Assembly: GCA_029257385.1 (NCBI GenBank)
Contig: JARIBS010000125.1
Span: 1 to 45,111 of the forward strand
DNA from: Thiorhodococcus sp.
GTDB lineage: Bacteria > Pseudomonadota > Gammaproteobacteria > Chromatiales > Chromatiaceae
DNA: 45,111 bases
Direction: 5' to 3'
Shown here: piece by piece, positions 26,018-34,557 of the stretch
Position numbering within the stretch: position 1 is the stretch's first letter
Layout: each line of letters opens with the position of its first letter
Made by a program: the position numbers and the translations under genes
Notes under the pieces: generated by a model
Databases searched by the model: none
Told to the model about the DNA's origin: nothing
The model's input: only the letters and a program-made list of their open reading frames with translations

Positions 26018-26476
26018 TCACTTGAGGATGAACTTACCCCTCATCGAGGCCCAGTGTCCTGGGAAGGAGCAGAAGAAGTCGTAGCTCTCACCCTCCTCCA
26101 GGATGCTCGGCGAGAAGCTGGTGCTGGCGCTGGTGGTCTCCGATGCTCCGCCGCCGACCATTTCAGTTGACGCCAGCACGCGGTCATCGTCTGGTTTGAG
26201 GTAGTTACTCTCCAGACTGGTCATCATGCCTTCGACGGCAATTGCCTGAACGTCGTCGGTTTTTGCAAGTACCCAGTTGTGCCCCATGACTTTCACATCC
26301 AGGGTGCCTGTGTGAGTAATCGTCACATTGATGGTCTCGCAACTGGCGTCGGCGACCATCTCGGCAATCGGGTACATCATGGTGTCGTCCACCTCTATCG
26401 TGAAATCGCAGTCAGCCAGAACCGCGCCGTTTCCCGCAATCAGTAAGCCCGCAAGAACGATCGTGCTCGATTTCAT
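26018..26476 (-). CDS. azu: Azurin
   Basis: A 152-aa blue-copper electron carrier of the periplasm. The signal peptide ends VLA before DCDFTIE; mature azurin conventionally starts this way with a Cys forming a disulfide. Copper ligands are visible: His in GHNWV, then Cys, His and Met in FFCSFPGHWASMRGKF. A GGAG site precedes the ATG. It is flanked by a metal-efflux cluster and could donate electrons or respond to copper. A terminator-like hairpin follows. Confidence 0.95.
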   Translation of the reverse strand: MKSSTIVLAGLLIAGNGAVLADCDFTIEVDDTMMYPIAEMVADASCETINVTITHTGTLDVKVMGHNWVLAKTDDVQAIAVEGMMTSLESNYLKPDDDRVLASTEMVGGGASETTSASTSFSPSILEEGESYDFFCSFPGHWASMRGKFILK

Positions 26477-26730
26477 CTTATTTACTCCGACATGAGTGCT
26501 TGAACGAGACTCGCAACGCCCCGCTCTCGCAAGCGGGTAAGACGCTACGTCCGTGCCATTGTGATCCTATCCCGTCGGGTGCAGCGTCCGGCACCGGCGC
26601 TTGTGAGACCAGGGTCACGCGACAGAGACAAAGACTAATCATATCGATTTGTATTTGCAATTAATCCGTTCGGATATCGATCATCCATTGCATCGACTCA
26701 CTCATGGCCAGTCTGCTAGAGGCATGGAAA
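26477..26730. other. Upstream region of azurin
   Basis: Non-coding. It contains an AT-rich patch (26635-26690) likely to hold the azurin promoter. No well-spaced -35/-10 pair or regulator site could be named. Confidence 0.35.
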
Positions 26731-26856
26731 GATGAGGCGCCGAAGCCGCTCAACCCCGGCGTGCGCGTGGCCGCACGGCCGCCCGCGAATAAGGCGATCC
26801 CGTAGACGGTCGCGTCGGCCAGCATGTCGAGCGAGTCTGCGATGAGTGACGAGCAC
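26731..26856 (-). pseudogene. Remnant of a CDF (CzcD-like) cation transporter
   Basis: In one minus-strand frame the bases read SSLIADSLDMLADATVYGIA followed by LFAGGRAA. This is the conserved 'LLADS.DML.DA..YG.SL' second TM helix of cation diffusion facilitators, carrying the Asp-x3-Asp metal site. Sequence on both sides is unrelated and no start exists. CDF genes commonly follow czcA, so this is probably the leftover third gene of the efflux operon. Confidence 0.6.
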
Positions 26857-26891
26857 TTAGATTGAGCGTCTGTCGCTCAATGTTCATCGAT

Positions 26892-29800
26892 TCATCCGCT
26901 AGGTTGGTTGGTGGGAGAAACACCGACTTCCAAGTCGGCCCAACGGGAGAATAAACTGTACATGGCCGGTACCACGAACAGGGTGAGCAAGGTCGAGGAC
27001 GCCAAGCCGCCGACCACCACGGTCGCCAACGGACGCTGTACCTCGGAGCCAACCCCGGTAGCGTAGAGCAGCGGGGCGAGCCCGAGCACCGTGGTCAACG
27101 CGGTCATGAGCACCGGGCGCAGGCGCGAGAGCGCCCCTTCGAGCACGGCCTCGCCTATGGCCATGCCTCCCTGGAGGTTCTGGTTGATCGCATTGACCAT
27201 GACCACGCCGTTCAGGACCGCGATGCCGAACACCGCGATGAAGCCGATGGAGCCCGGCACCGAGAGGTAGAGTCCAGAGAAGTACAGGGCCACCACACCA
27301 CCGATCAGGGCAAGCGGCACGTTGAGCATGATGAGCAACGCCTGGCCAACGGAGTGGAAGGCGAAGTAGAGCAGGAGAAAGATCAGCCCCAGCGACAGGG
27401 GCACCACGATCATGAGCCGCTGCTGTGCGCGCTGCTGGTTCTCGAACTGGCCACCGAAGACGACGTTGTAGCCGGTCGGCAGATTGATCTCATCGGCGAT
27501 GCGTCGATCGATCTCCGTCACGACACCGCCCATGTCGCGGCCGGTCACGTTTGCCTCGATCACAACGCGACGCTGGACGTCGTCCCGACGGATCTGAGGC
27601 GGTCCCGACTCGATCGCCACCTCGGCGATATCGCGCAGACGCACCCAGGCGCCGTTGGCCGCCGTCAGGATCAGGTCGCCGATCGCCTCGACGCTGTCGC
27701 GGTAGCGGGGTGCGAGCCTAACCAGGATGTCGTAGCGCTCATTGCCGCGGATGACCTGGCCGGCCTCGGCGCCGCCGATGGCGTCCTCCACCAGGGCCAT
27801 CACCTGGGCCACCGGAATACCGAATCGCGCCAGCCGATCCCGGTCCGGCCGGACCACCAGCTGAGATTCACCGGCGATGGGCTCCAAGGCCACGTCGCGG
27901 ATGCCGGGAACCTCCTTGACCAGCGCTTCGATGGATTTGCCATACTCGGCGAGCCCGTCCAGATCTGGGCCGAAGAGCTTGATGGCGAGCTGAGCCTTGA
28001 CCCCGGAGAGCAGCTCGTCGACCCGTGTGGCGATGGGTTGGGAGAAGGAAAACAGGAGCCCCGGGTGAGCGGACATGGCCTGCTCCATGCGCTCCTGCAG
28101 TTCTGCGCGCGTGCCGGCCGTGGTCCACTCGACCTGGGGCAGAAGTCCCAGGTAGATCTCAATGTTGGAGACTGGTTCGGGATCACCGCCGAGTTCGGCT
28201 CGCCCGATCCGGCTGGAGGCGTACGTGACCTCAGGAAAATCCATGAGAATCGGCTCCAGCTTGGCTGCGACGGCCAGTGCCGTGCCGAGACTCGACGAAG
28301 GTGCCAGGGTTACGCGGATGTTGATGGTGCCCTCCTCGAGCTCGGGCACGAACTCGGTTCCGAGTTTAGGCACCAGCCAAAGCGCCCCGGCCAGCAAAGC
28401 GAGCGCGATCAGCAACACCAGCCAACGGACCCGCAGCGCGCCGCGCAACAGCCAACGATAGGACCATTCGAACGGGAATAGAAAGGGGCTGACGCGCGCC
28501 TTTACGGGACGGCGAAAGACATAGCTGGCGAGTGCCGGCACCACGGTCAGGGCGACCAGAACCGAGGCGATCATTGCCAACACGATGGCCACCGCCATGG
28601 GCTGGAACAGCTTGCCCTCGACCCCCTGAAGGGTGAAGAGCGGCGCAAAGACCACAACCACGACCCCAACGGCGAAAAACACGGGGCGACCGACCTCCCG
28701 CGCCGCCTCCTCGATGCGCAGCGCGATTCCGCCCTCGCCATCGGCGCGCGCGAGGTGCTTGAAAATGTTATCCATCATGACGACCGATCCATCGACCATC
28801 ATGCCGATGGCGATCGCGAGGCCGCCCAGTGACATCAAATTGGCGGAGATGCCCCACCAGGCCATGATCATCAGGGCGATACCCACCGACAAAGGGATGG
28901 AGATCAGCACCAGCAGCGTTGCCCGGATGTTGAGCAGGAACAGGGCAAGCACGATGACGATCAGCACGAAAGCCTGGGCCAGTGCGCCAGTGACCGTAGC
29001 GATCGCCTTCTCCACCAAGTCTGCCTGGTTGTAGAAGGCCTCGATCGTCACGCCCTCCGGCAGCGCCTGCTGGATCGCCGGCAGGCGCGCCTGTATGCCG
29101 TCGATGGTCGCCTTGGTATTGGCGCCCATGCGCTTGAGCACGATGCCAGCAACGACCTCCCCCATCGCGCGTGGTGCGCCGTCGGTGCCACGCGTGCTCA
29201 TGGTGACCGCGCCCTGGCGGATTTCCGGGCCGAAGGCGATCTCGGCCACGTCGCGGACCCGCACCGGTACACCGTCCACGTCCTTGAGCGGGACATGTCC
29301 GAGATCGCGCAGGCCATCCTCCCCAGGGCGCACCCAGCCGACGCCGCGGATGCTGAGTTGCTCGGCCCCGCGATCCAGGTACCAGCCGCCGGCATTGCGG
29401 TTGTTGGCCTCGATGGCCGCGCTCAGGTCCTGCACCGACAGGCCATAGGAGAGCAGCCGCTTGGGGTCGGCGAGCACCTGGTATTGGCGCACCTCGCCAC
29501 CGAAGGAGAGCACCTCGGTGACGCCGTCCACCGGCATCAGCAGCAGCTTGACCACCCAGTCGTTGAGGCCGCGCAGGGCCATGGTATCGAACCGCTCGGG
29601 CTGGTCCGTGCGCAGAATGTACTGGAACACCTGGCCTAGGCCGGAGGTGTTGGGTCCCATCTCCGGCGTGCCAACGCCGGTCGGGATCTGTTCCTTAGCA
29701 TCCTGCAGACGCTCAAAGACCAACTGGCGCGCGAAGTAGATATCGGTCCCTTCAGTGAACACCACAGTGACGATAGAGAGACCGGTCTTGGAAATGGAGC

Positions 29801-30047
29801 GCACCTGGCTGACATCGGGCAGGGCATACATCACCGCCTCGACGGGGAAGGTGATGAGCTGTTCCACCTCCTCGGCGGCGAGCCCCGGCGCCTCGGTATT
29901 GACGGTAACTTGGACATTTGTCACGTCCGGAAAGGCGTCTAGGTTCAGCCGGGGGACAAGCAGCGCCGCTGCGCCAAGTAGCGCAATCAGGGTGAGTAGC
30001 ACCAGCAGGCGGTTGCGCACCGCCGATTCAACGAATTTATCCAGCAT
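26892..30047 (-). CDS. czcA: CzcA-family heavy-metal RND efflux pump
   Basis: A 1051-aa inner-membrane RND transporter of the heavy-metal (HME) class: MLDKFVESAVRNRLLVLL start, DAFPDVTNVQV, the MMVDGSVVMMDN region in TM4, and a second set of TMs after residue ~860 (FHSVGQALLIMLN...). HME pumps expel Co/Zn/Cd/Ni or Cu/Ag by proton antiport; the precise metal is uncertain. The frame extends upstream, but the ATG at 30047 with AAGG fits the family and lies 10 bases after the czcB stop. Confidence 0.93.
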   Translation of the reverse strand: MLDKFVESAVRNRLLVLLTLIALLGAAALLVPRLNLDAFPDVTNVQVTVNTEAPGLAAEEVEQLITFPVEAVMYALPDVSQVRSISKTGLSIVTVVFTEGTDIYFARQLVFERLQDAKEQIPTGVGTPEMGPNTSGLGQVFQYILRTDQPERFDTMALRGLNDWVVKLLLMPVDGVTEVLSFGGEVRQYQVLADPKRLLSYGLSVQDLSAAIEANNRNAGGWYLDRGAEQLSIRGVGWVRPGEDGLRDLGHVPLKDVDGVPVRVRDVAEIAFGPEIRQGAVTMSTRGTDGAPRAMGEVVAGIVLKRMGANTKATIDGIQARLPAIQQALPEGVTIEAFYNQADLVEKAIATVTGALAQAFVLIVIVLALFLLNIRATLLVLISIPLSVGIALMIMAWWGISANLMSLGGLAIAIGMMVDGSVVMMDNIFKHLARADGEGGIALRIEEAAREVGRPVFFAVGVVVVVFAPLFTLQGVEGKLFQPMAVAIVLAMIASVLVALTVVPALASYVFRRPVKARVSPFLFPFEWSYRWLLRGALRVRWLVLLIALALLAGALWLVPKLGTEFVPELEEGTINIRVTLAPSSSLGTALAVAAKLEPILMDFPEVTYASSRIGRAELGGDPEPVSNIEIYLGLLPQVEWTTAGTRAELQERMEQAMSAHPGLLFSFSQPIATRVDELLSGVKAQLAIKLFGPDLDGLAEYGKSIEALVKEVPGIRDVALEPIAGESQLVVRPDRDRLARFGIPVAQVMALVEDAIGGAEAGQVIRGNERYDILVRLAPRYRDSVEAIGDLILTAANGAWVRLRDIAEVAIESGPPQIRRDDVQRRVVIEANVTGRDMGGVVTEIDRRIADEINLPTGYNVVFGGQFENQQRAQQRLMIVVPLSLGLIFLLLYFAFHSVGQALLIMLNVPLALIGGVVALYFSGLYLSVPGSIGFIAVFGIAVLNGVVMVNAINQNLQGGMAIGEAVLEGALSRLRPVLMTALTTVLGLAPLLYATGVGSEVQRPLATVVVGGLASSTLLTLFVVPAMYSLFSRWADLEVGVSPTNQPSG

Positions 30048-30057
30048 CCTTGCGTCC

Positions 30058-31386
30058 TCAGTGGTTGTGCGGGTCGAAGCCGGCCTTCGCCAGCTCTGAC
30101 TGGAGGAAGAAGGCGCCTCGGGTGACAACCGGCGTGCCGGCGGGAACACCCTCGATGACGGCCATACCGCCAGCGATACGCAACAGCGTCACTTCGACCG
30201 GGATGAAGCTGTCCTCACCCTCGGCGACGAACAGCTGCCAATCCCCGTCCGGGCCACGCAATACAGCGGCCTCTGGCACCGCGAGCACCGGCTCGCCTTC
30301 GCCGACGAGAATGACAACATCGACGAAGACCCCGGGGTGAAGGCGATGATCCGGGTCGGGAACCTCAACGCGCACCGCCTGGGTGCGGGTGACCTCGTCG
30401 AGAAGGTGATGGATTTGCGTCACCCGACCGTCCAGCCAGGTGTCTCGGTAGGCAATGCGCGCCCCATCGCCGGCCGAGACCACTGCCGCCTCTTCCGGCG
30501 GCATCTGGGCCTCGATCCAGCGCACGGACTCGTCGGTGATCTCGAACAACACCCGGCCGGGTTTCACCAGTTCCCCAAGGACGAACTCGTCGCGCACAAC
30601 GGTCCCGCTCTGCGGGGCCAACAGCTCGAAGGTGCCGTCGGCCTTTTCGGAGGCGGCGACTAGAGCTTTCGCCTGTTCCGGCGTCATCCCGTAGGCGAGC
30701 ACACTGGAAAGCGCCTTCTGGCGCGCGACGCTCGCTGCCAGGTATTCGGTATCCGAGACGAACTGACCCTTGAGCTTGGTCAACCGTTGCCATTCGCGCT
30801 CGGCCACAACCAGGTCGCCCTGGGCCTCGGCCATGCCGACGCTGGACAGGATTACCAGCGGCTCTCCCGCTTCGACCTGATCCCCGAGTCGGGCGTGGCG
30901 CGCGAGCACCTGGGCTTCGATGCGCGGAGTCACCTGGGCCGTGGCGTAGGCGTTGAGTCGAACCTCGCCGGGCACGCGGAAGCTGCTCCCGAGGGCGCGG
31001 GGCTCCAGCGCCGTGATCTCTAGGTCGAGGGTCCGGCGCTGCTCCGCAGAGAGGTGCACTTCGGTGCTCTCCTCGTGGTCCTCTCCCTGCGCCTCTGGAT
31101 GAGGATCTTCTTCGTGTATCGGATCGCCATCGTGCTCATGATCCGAGTCGCCAGCGGGAACGCCGGTGGCCGTGTCGTGGCCATCATGCGCTTCGTTATC
31201 CCCATGTGGACCAGGGACGGAAGCGTGGTCGTCGTGGGTTGGGTGATCGTGCTTTTCGGCAGCAGATGACGGTGCGTGGCTGTCTGCGGCGACCGACAGC
31301 GGCGCCTGAAGCGCCACGAAAGCGACAAGAGGTGCAAAGAACGCGCTCATGCGCCGCGTTCCTACGACTGCGCGAGGAATCAACAT
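30058..31386 (-). CDS. czcB: CzcB-family membrane-fusion protein, His-rich
   Basis: A 442-aa periplasmic adaptor of a CzcA-type pump. After the signal peptide (SVAADS) comes an unusually long His/Asp-rich stretch (HDHPTHDDHAS..., HDGHD..., DSDHEHDGD...), likely metal-binding. Then 'VHLSAEQRRTLDLEI', barrel-sandwich and hairpin domains, VILSSVGMAEAQGDL and a C-terminal 'AELAKAGFDPHNH'-like end carrying two His. The start at 31386 has GGGAGAG upstream; 31350 is the alternative. No czcC-type outer-membrane gene is present in this cluster. Confidence 0.9.
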   Translation of the reverse strand: MLIPRAVVGTRRMSAFFAPLVAFVALQAPLSVAADSHAPSSAAEKHDHPTHDDHASVPGPHGDNEAHDGHDTATGVPAGDSDHEHDGDPIHEEDPHPEAQGEDHEESTEVHLSAEQRRTLDLEITALEPRALGSSFRVPGEVRLNAYATAQVTPRIEAQVLARHARLGDQVEAGEPLVILSSVGMAEAQGDLVVAEREWQRLTKLKGQFVSDTEYLAASVARQKALSSVLAYGMTPEQAKALVAASEKADGTFELLAPQSGTVVRDEFVLGELVKPGRVLFEITDESVRWIEAQMPPEEAAVVSAGDGARIAYRDTWLDGRVTQIHHLLDEVTRTQAVRVEVPDPDHRLHPGVFVDVVILVGEGEPVLAVPEAAVLRGPDGDWQLFVAEGEDSFIPVEVTLLRIAGGMAVIEGVPAGTPVVTRGAFFLQSELAKAGFDPHNH

Positions 31387-31456
31387 ACGGAAGCTCTCCC
31401 GACCTAAAGGAACAGACTGGCCGCGTGGTGGACGCGGCAATCAAGCGATCAGCCGT

Positions 31457-31762
31457 TCAGGATCGCGGGGGTCTCAGCGGCGGGGCGGAGAAGGAGCTTG
31501 CGAGCAGACAGTCCGGGTCGGGACAGAAGCTGTCCATTCGCGGAGCAGGAAGTTTCGGGGGGGACGAGGTCAGCCCCACCAGATGCGCGGAGGCGTGGCA
31601 GCAATGATCGCAGCCGGCCTCGTCGAGCGCGCTCTGCGAGTGGTCGTGAACACCGATTTCGATTTGGTCGGAGAAGTCGAGCGCGTGCGTATCGAATGCC
31701 TGGGCGTTGGCATACCCAAGCATCGAAAGGACAACGAAGATTGTCAGTAAGCGCCGCAGCAT
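31457..31762 (-). CDS. CopL/CzcI-like small exported metal protein
   Basis: A 101-aa protein with a signal peptide (MLRRLLTIFVVLSMLGYANA) and a short Cys/His cluster, CDHCCHASAH, then CPDPDC. This recalls DUF2946/CopL/CzcI proteins encoded first in copper or cobalt-zinc-cadmium operons and thought to sense or buffer metal. It lies 70 bases upstream of czcB on the same strand, so it likely heads the operon. Confidence 0.7.
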   Translation of the reverse strand: MLRRLLTIFVVLSMLGYANAQAFDTHALDFSDQIEIGVHDHSQSALDEAGCDHCCHASAHLVGLTSSPPKLPAPRMDSFCPDPDCLLASSFSAPPLRPPRS

Positions 31763-31780
31763 CGTGATGATTAGGTCCGC

Positions 31781-31960
31781 TTAAGAATTTTCAACGCATC
31801 TATCGATACCTTTGCCTTGCCTGCGCGCCGCGCGGATATGTTCCTCGACCACTTCAGGCGCCCGAGGCCTGCCAAGGGTCTTGCCTTGTGCCCGCGCGCG
31901 TTCGAGACCGGCGCGAACCCGTTGGCGAATCATCGCCCGCTCGCACTCGGCAAACACGCC
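31781..31960 (-). pseudogene. Serine-recombinase (resolvase) fragment
   Basis: In frame: FAECERAMIRQRVRAGLERA followed by RAQGKTLGRPR. This is the helix-E to linker block of resolvases/invertases, which ends where the DNA-binding HTH should start. The catalytic N-terminus with its Ser and the C-terminal HTH are both missing. Confidence 0.65.
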
Positions 31961-31980
31961 GCAATCCATGCGCTCGGCGA

Positions 31981-32009
31981 CAGCCCGCAACTCCTGGAGT
32001 TGCGGGCTG
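31981..32009. repeat. Perfect 14-bp inverted repeat at an IS junction
   Basis: CAGCCCGCAACTCC, one central T, then GGAGTTGCGGGCTG. It lies exactly between the IS3-type fragment and the resolvase fragment, so it probably marks an inverted-duplication or recombination joint. Confidence 0.65.
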
Positions 32010-32017
32010 CGCCTGCG

Positions 32018-32125
32018 ATGGCTCGGTTATGGTAGCCCATCAGATAGCTCCCAACGTCTTTTTTGGCATCCGGTAGACTTCGATAGCCCAAGGCTGGTAT
32101 CAGTCCCATCCGCACCTGCTTCACA
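32018..32125 (-). pseudogene. IS3-family transposase C-terminal fragment
   Basis: Reads KQVRMGLIPALGYRSLPDAK then KDVGSYLMGYHN, matching the stretch after the DDE glutamate in IS3-type OrfB ('...GY.S..EA..DI..Y...YN..RPH'). The RPH end is replaced by unrelated sequence at the palindrome. It is a dead remnant. Confidence 0.6.
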
Positions 32126-32132
32126 AGCGCCC

Positions 32133-32780
32133 TTATGATCGTGCGGGATGCGCTAGATATGGAATTTCGATGATGCCATCACGCACGAAGCCTGAGGGCA
32201 CGCCGAGTTCGTCATAACAGATACAGCGTTGATCCTGGATCAAAAAATCGCCAATGTAACGATGAGGGATTTTTTGTCTCAGATTGCCGACAAATGGCAA
32301 ATTGAGGAAATGGGTAATCAGGCCACGAATGACCCCAGCATGCACGACGAGCAACAGGGTCTGTTCGGCGTGCTCGCGCTCCAGCTCGATCAGGCAGCGT
32401 CGACTGCGCTCACGCATCTGTTCAAAGCTCTCGCCATTGGGAAAGACATAGCCCGGATCGTTTTTATACTGCGGGTAGTGCGCCTCGACCCAGTCCTTGG
32501 AGCACCCAGCCAGGTCGCCGTAGTCGACCTCATTGAGTTCGGCTCGCTCGCGCAGCGGCGCGCCTGGGCGCTGCCGGGCAATCCAGCGGGCGGTTTCACG
32601 CGCCCTGATCAAGCCGCTTGAATACAGATAGTCGAACCTTAGAGCATGTTTCTGGAGGACTTGATCGAGTTGTGCCAGAGTGCCCTCCCAACCAGGCACT
32701 GGTGCAGAGTCTGTCCAGCCAAGAATACGCCGATTGGCGTTGCTGAAGGTTTTGTAATGGCGCAGGACAATCAGACGCAT
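32133..32780 (-). CDS. Histidine phosphatase superfamily protein
   Basis: A 215-aa protein. The phosphohistidine motif is LRHYKT (most members have LRHG.T); ELNEVDYGDLAG supplies the acid region and VVHAGVIRG the second catalytic His. The Gly-to-Tyr change beside the first His is unusual but the core is intact. Known members dephosphorylate sugars, phosphoglycerates or nucleotides. Last in a minus-strand operon with a 2-phosphoglycerate-kinase-like gene, so a phosphoglycerate-type substrate is conceivable. Confidence 0.85.
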   Translation of the reverse strand: MRLIVLRHYKTFSNANRRILGWTDSAPVPGWEGTLAQLDQVLQKHALRFDYLYSSGLIRARETARWIARQRPGAPLRERAELNEVDYGDLAGCSKDWVEAHYPQYKNDPGYVFPNGESFEQMRERSRRCLIELEREHAEQTLLLVVHAGVIRGLITHFLNLPFVGNLRQKIPHRYIGDFLIQDQRCICYDELGVPSGFVRDGIIEIPYLAHPARS

Positions 32781-32808
32781 GTTGTTCTCTGCGAAACTCG
32801 TAGTCTCG

Positions 32809-33255
32809 TCAGACCGCCGAGCTAGGGAGGTGCAGCAAGCGCGGTTGTATCCGTTCGAGCAGACCCGTTATATACAAACACTCTTTCAGCGTGGTTGCCC
32901 CATACAGGCCAGACAATGTCATAAGGCCCTCGAGCAGGTCGATGCCGTCCCAGTGTGGGCGTATGAGCTCTTCTAGACGAACACGCTGCTCGAAGCCAAG
33001 TCGATGATAGCGCAGTCGTTGATCCTGCCCGACAAGACCCTCGCTCATGCAGTCAAAAGACACCGTCTCGCCACTCTTCAACTCAAGGGTCAGCGCCAAT
33101 TCGCATCCGGCGGGAAAATACGGACATCCGCTGATCAGTAGAGCGTCTTGTGCGATGGCACTGGTGGTACAGGTCGTGATCGCCTGCTGGCCGGCCAATC
33201 GAATCGCGACCTTTAGCTGCCTGGGAACGTATGACGTCTCGTCATCTTTTTGCAT
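32809..33255 (-). CDS. PilZ-domain-like protein
   Basis: A 148-aa protein beginning MQKDDETSYVPRQLKVAIRL. A basic/polar start precedes a beta-barrel-like pattern ('GCPYFPAGCELALTLELKSGETVSFDCMSEGLVGQ...LRYHRLGFEQ') typical of PilZ-fold c-di-GMP effectors. The canonical RxxxR and D/NxSxxG c-di-GMP motifs are not clear, so it may be a non-binding PilZ. It lies between CNNM-type transporter and phosphatase genes. Confidence 0.5.
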   Translation of the reverse strand: MQKDDETSYVPRQLKVAIRLAGQQAITTCTTSAIAQDALLISGCPYFPAGCELALTLELKSGETVSFDCMSEGLVGQDQRLRYHRLGFEQRVRLEELIRPHWDGIDLLEGLMTLSGLYGATTLKECLYITGLLERIQPRLLHLPSSAV

Positions 33256-33297
33256 TGATATCCTCTGGGTATTGATGATGTGCGGCTGTTTTCCGTC

Positions 33298-34557
33298 TCA
33301 GATCTGCTCGGCGCGTACTTTTAATACGGTACGGTCGTCGGCCTCCTCGACAATAAAGCGGTAGCCTTCTTCTTCCACCGCATCGTCGATGCTCGCGAGC
33401 CGACGCAAGCGCGCGCTGATGAAACCGCCGATCGTATGGGCCTCGGTGAGCGGCAACTTGATGTGCAGCACGTCGTTGATCTCAGATAAGGGCGTGCGTC
33501 CACTCGTACGATAGGCCGTAGCGCCGCTGGTCTCGATGAAATACTGTCGCTTCGGTCGATAGTCATCAAAGTCATAGCCGACATCAATGTCGCCGACAAC
33601 CTCTTCGAAGACGTCTTCCATGGTCAGAATGCCAACTCCAGATCCAAACTCATCGATGACGATGGCCATGTGATCCTCGCGTGCCTGCAACAACGGGAGG
33701 GTTTGGTCGATGGTCTGGTTCGGGCTCAGATAGAGTGGCGGGCGGACAAAATCGGACATGGGACGCTCGTCGATGCTTTCATCGAGCAAATCCCAGGTGC
33801 TGAGCGTCAGTACGCCTTTTAGATTGGTGATATTGCCACGATAGACCGGCAAACGATTGTAGCCATGCTTCATCACCAGCCGGACCGCGTCAGCGGTGCT
33901 GCGCATCTCGTTGATACCTACCACATCCGCCAGCGGAATCATCGCCTGCCCCACCGTTGTGTCGGCAAAGCGAATGATGCGTCGGATGCTCTGTCTGTCG
34001 ACACTTCTGCCGCCGCCGGTCGGCTCACCATCGTCGAGTAGCGCCCGCAGCTCCTCGCGTGTGATAAAGAGGTTCTGACGCGCCGAAGTGCCGCCTACGA
34101 GCCGGGTCGCGAAACGCGCGATACGGCTGAAGATAAAGATCAGCGGATAGAACAGATACGAGAAAAACCGCAGCAGCGCGCTCACATTGGGGGCTATGGT
34201 ATCGGCCTTCTGCTGGAAGACGCTCTTGGGCACCACTTCACCGAAAATCAGCAGAAACGGGGTCAGCAGGAGCACTGAAATCAGATCGCCGACATCACCG
34301 AACAACTCGATACAAATGAGCGCGCCCAGGGTCGATATGATCACCGTGGCCAAATTGGTGCCAACGAGCGTCGTGCCCAAGACGACCTCGGGGGTACGGA
34401 ACATCTCCAACAGCAGCGCGGCCTTGCGGTCACCTTGCTTGGCATGGTGACGCAGCTTGAGTTTGTCGGAGTTGACGATGGCGATTTCGGAACCGGAGAA
34501 GAACGCCTTCAACAGCAAGAATACACACATCACCAGCAGTGCAATCGGCCAATCCAT
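33298..34557 (-). CDS. CNNM/CorC-family (DUF21-CBS) transporter, copy 1
   Basis: A 419-aa protein: DUF21 membrane domain (~1-190; LLLKAFFSGSEIAIVNSDK, GEVVPKS), a CBS pair (~200-325; GYNRLPVYRG, FGSGVGILTMEDVFEEVVGDI) and a C-terminal CorC/HlyC domain. Members export Mg2+ (or Co2+) and are gated by Mg-ATP at the CBS pair. The start overlaps the upstream stop by one base (TGATG), so it is coupled to the paralogue. Confidence 0.9.
   Translation of the reverse strand: MDWPIALLVMCVFLLLKAFFSGSEIAIVNSDKLKLRHHAKQGDRKAALLLEMFRTPEVVLGTTLVGTNLATVIISTLGALICIELFGDVGDLISVLLLTPFLLIFGEVVPKSVFQQKADTIAPNVSALLRFFSYLFYPLIFIFSRIARFATRLVGGTSARQNLFITREELRALLDDGEPTGGGRSVDRQSIRRIIRFADTTVGQAMIPLADVVGINEMRSTADAVRLVMKHGYNRLPVYRGNITNLKGVLTLSTWDLLDESIDERPMSDFVRPPLYLSPNQTIDQTLPLLQAREDHMAIVIDEFGSGVGILTMEDVFEEVVGDIDVGYDFDDYRPKRQYFIETSGATAYRTSGRTPLSEINDVLHIKLPLTEAHTIGGFISARLRRLASIDDAVEEEGYRFIVEEADDRTVLKVRAEQI

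Noticed and set aside
27354-28481. Long open frame (375 codons) opposite czcA
   Set aside because: Composition and His/Asp/Gly-rich peptide are typical antisense shadows of a GC-rich gene; the czcA frame is fully conserved.
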